Assembly: GCF_004777465.1 (NCBI RefSeq)
Contig: NZ_CP038462.1
Location: 868,001 to 932,000 of the forward strand
Length of the DNA stretch: 64,000 nucleotides
Origin: Nocardioides daphniae
GTDB taxonomy: Bacteria > Actinomycetota > Actinomycetes > Propionibacteriales > Nocardioidaceae
Reading direction: 5' to 3'
Position 1 is the stretch's first letter; each line of letters starts with the position of its first letter. Both the position numbers and the translations under genes were made by a program. Below the pieces are notes generated by a model. The model had not been told where the DNA came from and did not search any database. It saw only the letters and a program-made list of their open reading frames with translations. Shown here one piece after another: positions 61,790 through 64,000 of the stretch.

Positions 61790-62816
61790 GCGAGGTTCCT
61801 CCGGGCTCGGTGGATGAGGAGTGCGATGAAGGTCAGGCCGCCGACGAGCTCGATCACCACCGACAGGGTGGTGGTCACCTCGAGCAGGCGCTCGAGCACG
61901 AACTGGCCGCCGACGAGGCAGACCACGGCGGACAGGCCGGCCATCGGCAGCACGACGGCGTGGCGGTGGGTGCCGGCGAGCTGGTAGGCGAGGTGGGCCA
62001 CGAGCAGCCCGAAGAAGGTGATCGGGCCGACCAGCGCGGTGGAGACCGAGACGAGCACGGCGACCAGAGCCAGCACCTTGGTTGTCTCGCGGCGGTGGTC
62101 GACGCCCAGGTTGGTGGCGGTCTCGGCGCCCAGGGCCAGCACGTCGAAGACGTGCAGCCGGCGCACCACGACCAAGGTCGCCACCGCCACGACGGCGGCG
62201 GTGATCCAGACGAGGTCCTCGTCGACGGTCGTGAACGAGGCGAACATCAGGTTCTGCAGCGTCTGGAACTCGCTGGGGTCGATGAGCCGCTGCAGGAAGG
62301 AGGCGATGCTGCGGAAGAGGGTGGCGAAGACCATCCCGACCAGGATCAGCACGTGCAGCGGGTAGCGGCCCGAGGCGAAGAGCCAGCGGAAGAGCGTGAG
62401 CGCGAAGGCCAGCATCAGCAGCGTCTCGGCGACGAACTGCAGGCGCGGGTCGAGGTCACGCAGCAGCTGGCTGGAGAAGGCGAAGACCACGACGGTCTGC
62501 AGGAGCACGTAGAGCGCGTCGAAGCCCATCAGTGCCGGGTCAGGATGCGGTTGCCGGTCACGGTCTGGAAGAGCACCGTCGAGAGCGCGACCGCCCACCC
62601 GACCACGACCAGCGCGGCCAGGCGACGCAGCCGCAGCGGCACGACGAACTCCGCGTAGCCGTGGGTGTCGGCGAGCAGGAAGCCGGCGACGACAGCCAGG
62701 GCCAGCGCGGCGGCGAGCGCCAGGCGCAGCCGCGGGGAGGGCGTACGACGCGTGCGTGCGCCCCGGCCCGTCGGCGCGGCGGCGAGCGGGGGAGCGGTGA
62801 GCTGGTCAGGCGTCAC
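61786..62816 (-). CDS. FecCD-type iron-siderophore permease, one frame break
   Basis: This is one of two permease subunits, about 343 residues with roughly nine to ten helices. It shows the FecCD features LRLRRLAALVVVGWAVALSTVLFQTVTGN, LVGMVFATLFRSIASFLQRL and VGPITFFGLLVAHLAYQLAG. Near 62533 one C is missing, so RILT should run into PALMGFDALY; the first 94 codons are thus in another frame. The GTG/ATG overlaps with both neighbours show an operon. Confidence 0.9.
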
Positions 62817-63774
62817 GGGCGGTCCTCCTCAGGAGCAGGACGAGGAAGAAGGCAGCGCCGAGGACACCCATCACGGTGCCCACCGGGATCTCGTAGGGGT
62901 GACGGACGAGCCGGCCGACGATGTCGCAGGCCAGCACGAGCCCGGAGCCGAGGATCGCGACCCAGGGCAGGCCGCGGCGGGCGTTGTCGCCAACCATCGT
63001 GCTGACGACGTTGGGCACGACCAGACCGATGAAGGGGATCATCCCCACGGTCACGACGACGACCGCACTGACCACGGAGATGATGCCGAGGCCCATGGCC
63101 ATCACCTTGCGGTGGTCGAGGCCGACGTTGGTGGAGAAGGTCTCGCCCATGCCGGCGACGGTGAAGCGGTCGGCGGCGACGAAGGCCACCGCGACCAGGA
63201 GCGCGGCCACCCAGAGCAGCTCGTAGCGCCCGCGCAGGATGCCCGAGAAGTCGCCGGTCATCCAGCTGTTGAGGGTCTGGAGGAGGTCGTTGTGGAAGGC
63301 CAGGAAGGTGGTGAGCGCGCCGACCACGCCGCCGAGCATCAGCCCGACCAGCGGCACCAGGATCGTCTCCTGCACCGGCATCATCCGCACCACCCGCAGG
63401 AAGAGCCAGGTGCCGGCCAGCGCGAAGAGCGCGGCGGTGCCCATCTTGGCCATCAGCGGGGCCCCGGGCGCCACCAGGGTGACCACGAGCAGCCCCAGGC
63501 CGGCGGCCTCGGTGGTGCCCACGGTCGACGGCTCGACGAAGCGGTTGCGCACGAGCAGCTGGAGCAGCAGGCCGCAGACGGCCAGGGCGGCCCCCGCGAG
63601 CACCAGCGCGAGCGTGCGCGGCAGGCGCGAGGTCAGGAAGATCTCGCGGTCGACGTCGGCCACGCCGATGGAGGCGCTGACGGCCGCCAGGACGAGCAGA
63701 CCGGCGACGCCGCACACCACCCCGACGGCACGGGTGGCCGGCGGGGTGGTGCGGGGGAGGACGGAGACCGTCAC
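62806..63774 (-). CDS. FecCD-type iron-siderophore permease
   Basis: This 322-residue permease pairs with the other FecCD subunit. It has the helices of the BtuC/FecCD fold and the conserved blocks SRLPRTLALVLAGAALAVCGLLLQLL, GEYE-like TGDFSGILRGRYELLW, and IPFIGLVVPNVVSTMVGDNARR, which contacts the ATPase. GTG start at 63774 follows the binding-protein stop by one base. Its 3' end overlaps the next gene by eleven bases. Confidence 0.93.
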   Translation of the reverse strand: MTVSVLPRTTPPATRAVGVVCGVAGLLVLAAVSASIGVADVDREIFLTSRLPRTLALVLAGAALAVCGLLLQLLVRNRFVEPSTVGTTEAAGLGLLVVTLVAPGAPLMAKMGTAALFALAGTWLFLRVVRMMPVQETILVPLVGLMLGGVVGALTTFLAFHNDLLQTLNSWMTGDFSGILRGRYELLWVAALLVAVAFVAADRFTVAGMGETFSTNVGLDHRKVMAMGLGIISVVSAVVVVTVGMIPFIGLVVPNVVSTMVGDNARRGLPWVAILGSGLVLACDIVGRLVRHPYEIPVGTVMGVLGAAFFLVLLLRRTARDA

Positions 63775-63775
63775 G

Positions 63776-64000
63776 TCAGGAGAGGCTCTGCTCGACCTCG
63801 TCGATGAGCGTGCCCATGGAGGTGAGCCCGCCGACGACGATGTACCAGGCTTCGCCGTCGACGTAGGTGACCTGCTTCTGCTTCCAGGCCTTGGTGGCGC
63901 GGACGAGGTCGTTGTCGAGGATCTCCTCGGCCGACTTGCCCTCCTCGCCGATGGCGGCGTCGCGGTCGACGACGTAGAGGCGGTCGGGGTCGGTCTTGCG
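63776..64000 (-). CDS. Siderophore-binding lipoprotein, C-terminal part (runs off the window)
   Basis: Only the last 74 codons of the substrate-binding protein are inside the window. They read DRLYVVDRDAAIGEEGKSAEEILDNDLV, then YVDGEAWYIVVGGLTSMGTLIDEVEQSL, which matches the C-terminal lobe of FepB/FatB-type siderophore-binding proteins (class III periplasmic-binding fold). Its position as first gene of the iron-importer operon agrees. Confidence 0.87.
   Translation of the reverse strand, partial: RKTDPDRLYVVDRDAAIGEEGKSAEEILDNDLVRATKAWKQKQVTYVDGEAWYIVVGGLTSMGTLIDEVEQSLS

Overview
The window is very GC-rich, densely packed DNA from an actinobacterium. Mycothiol synthesis (mshB), a seven-iron FdxA paired with DapC, DUF222/HNH (13E12-type) genes, many GTG starts and TANNNT boxes 6-8 bases before start codons all point there. 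The gene content and the habit of writing Val-Arg as GTA-CGN suggest a Nocardioides-like member of the Propionibacteriales; that placement is inference.

Layout. 1-6.3 kb: the start of class II fumarase (fumC), an FMN reductase, a PfpI protein, an alpha/beta hydrolase, a LexA-boxed DUF222/HNH nuclease, a GNAT and a class I fumarase. 6.3-13.7 kb: thiamin synthesis in two TPP-riboswitch units, thiC and thiE-thiO-thiS-thiG-tenI/thiD. 13.7-18.8 kb: a DUF1707 protein and a carbohydrate-type ABC importer. 19-33 kb: a housekeeping block (glpX, DUF4245, xseB-xseA, a HemK-like methyltransferase, ispH, a YrdC protein, DUF6542, rmuC, xthA, two PH-domain membrane proteins, a secreted metzincin, ychF). Its order fum-glpX-DUF4245-xseB-xseA-ispH-DUF6542-ychF matches what I recall from mycobacteria, with about 19 kb of other genes between fumC and glpX. 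33-36.3 kb: a decayed carotenoid oxygenase, a zinc-ribbon protein, a hydrolase and a lone TOPRIM protein. 36.3-39.1 kb: arsenic resistance (arsC, acr3, arsM, divergent arsR). 39-47.3 kb: a GTPase-like protein, a TetR/desaturase chimera, plsC, a flavin reductase, GNAT, HNH, FUSC and arginine deiminase. 47.4-53.8 kb: a SNF2-type helicase, then a compact locus with a nucleotidyltransferase, two PqqD proteins, a Wzz/BY-kinase and an HprK-like kinase. 53.8-60.9 kb: mshB, a VanW-domain protein, a GNAT, fdxA and dapC. 60.9-64 kb: a siderophore-type iron ABC importer whose binding protein runs off the end.

About 23 genes are interrupted by what looks like loss of a single base, usually in a short G or C run. 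They include genes that should be intact (thiC, glpX, xseA, xthA, the iron permease). This pattern fits uncorrected sequencing or assembly error better than biology, so most are reported as one CDS spanning the break. The clearest exceptions are the carotenoid oxygenase, which has also lost its 3' end, and the TetR/desaturase chimera, which a one-base indel cannot explain.

The most interesting items are the kinase/PqqD/nucleotidyltransferase locus at 49.7-53.8 kb, the TetR/desaturase fusion, the LexA box between the -10 and the start codon of a leaderless nuclease gene, the TenI-ThiD fusion, and a 16-bp perfect inverted repeat framing the ychF promoter.
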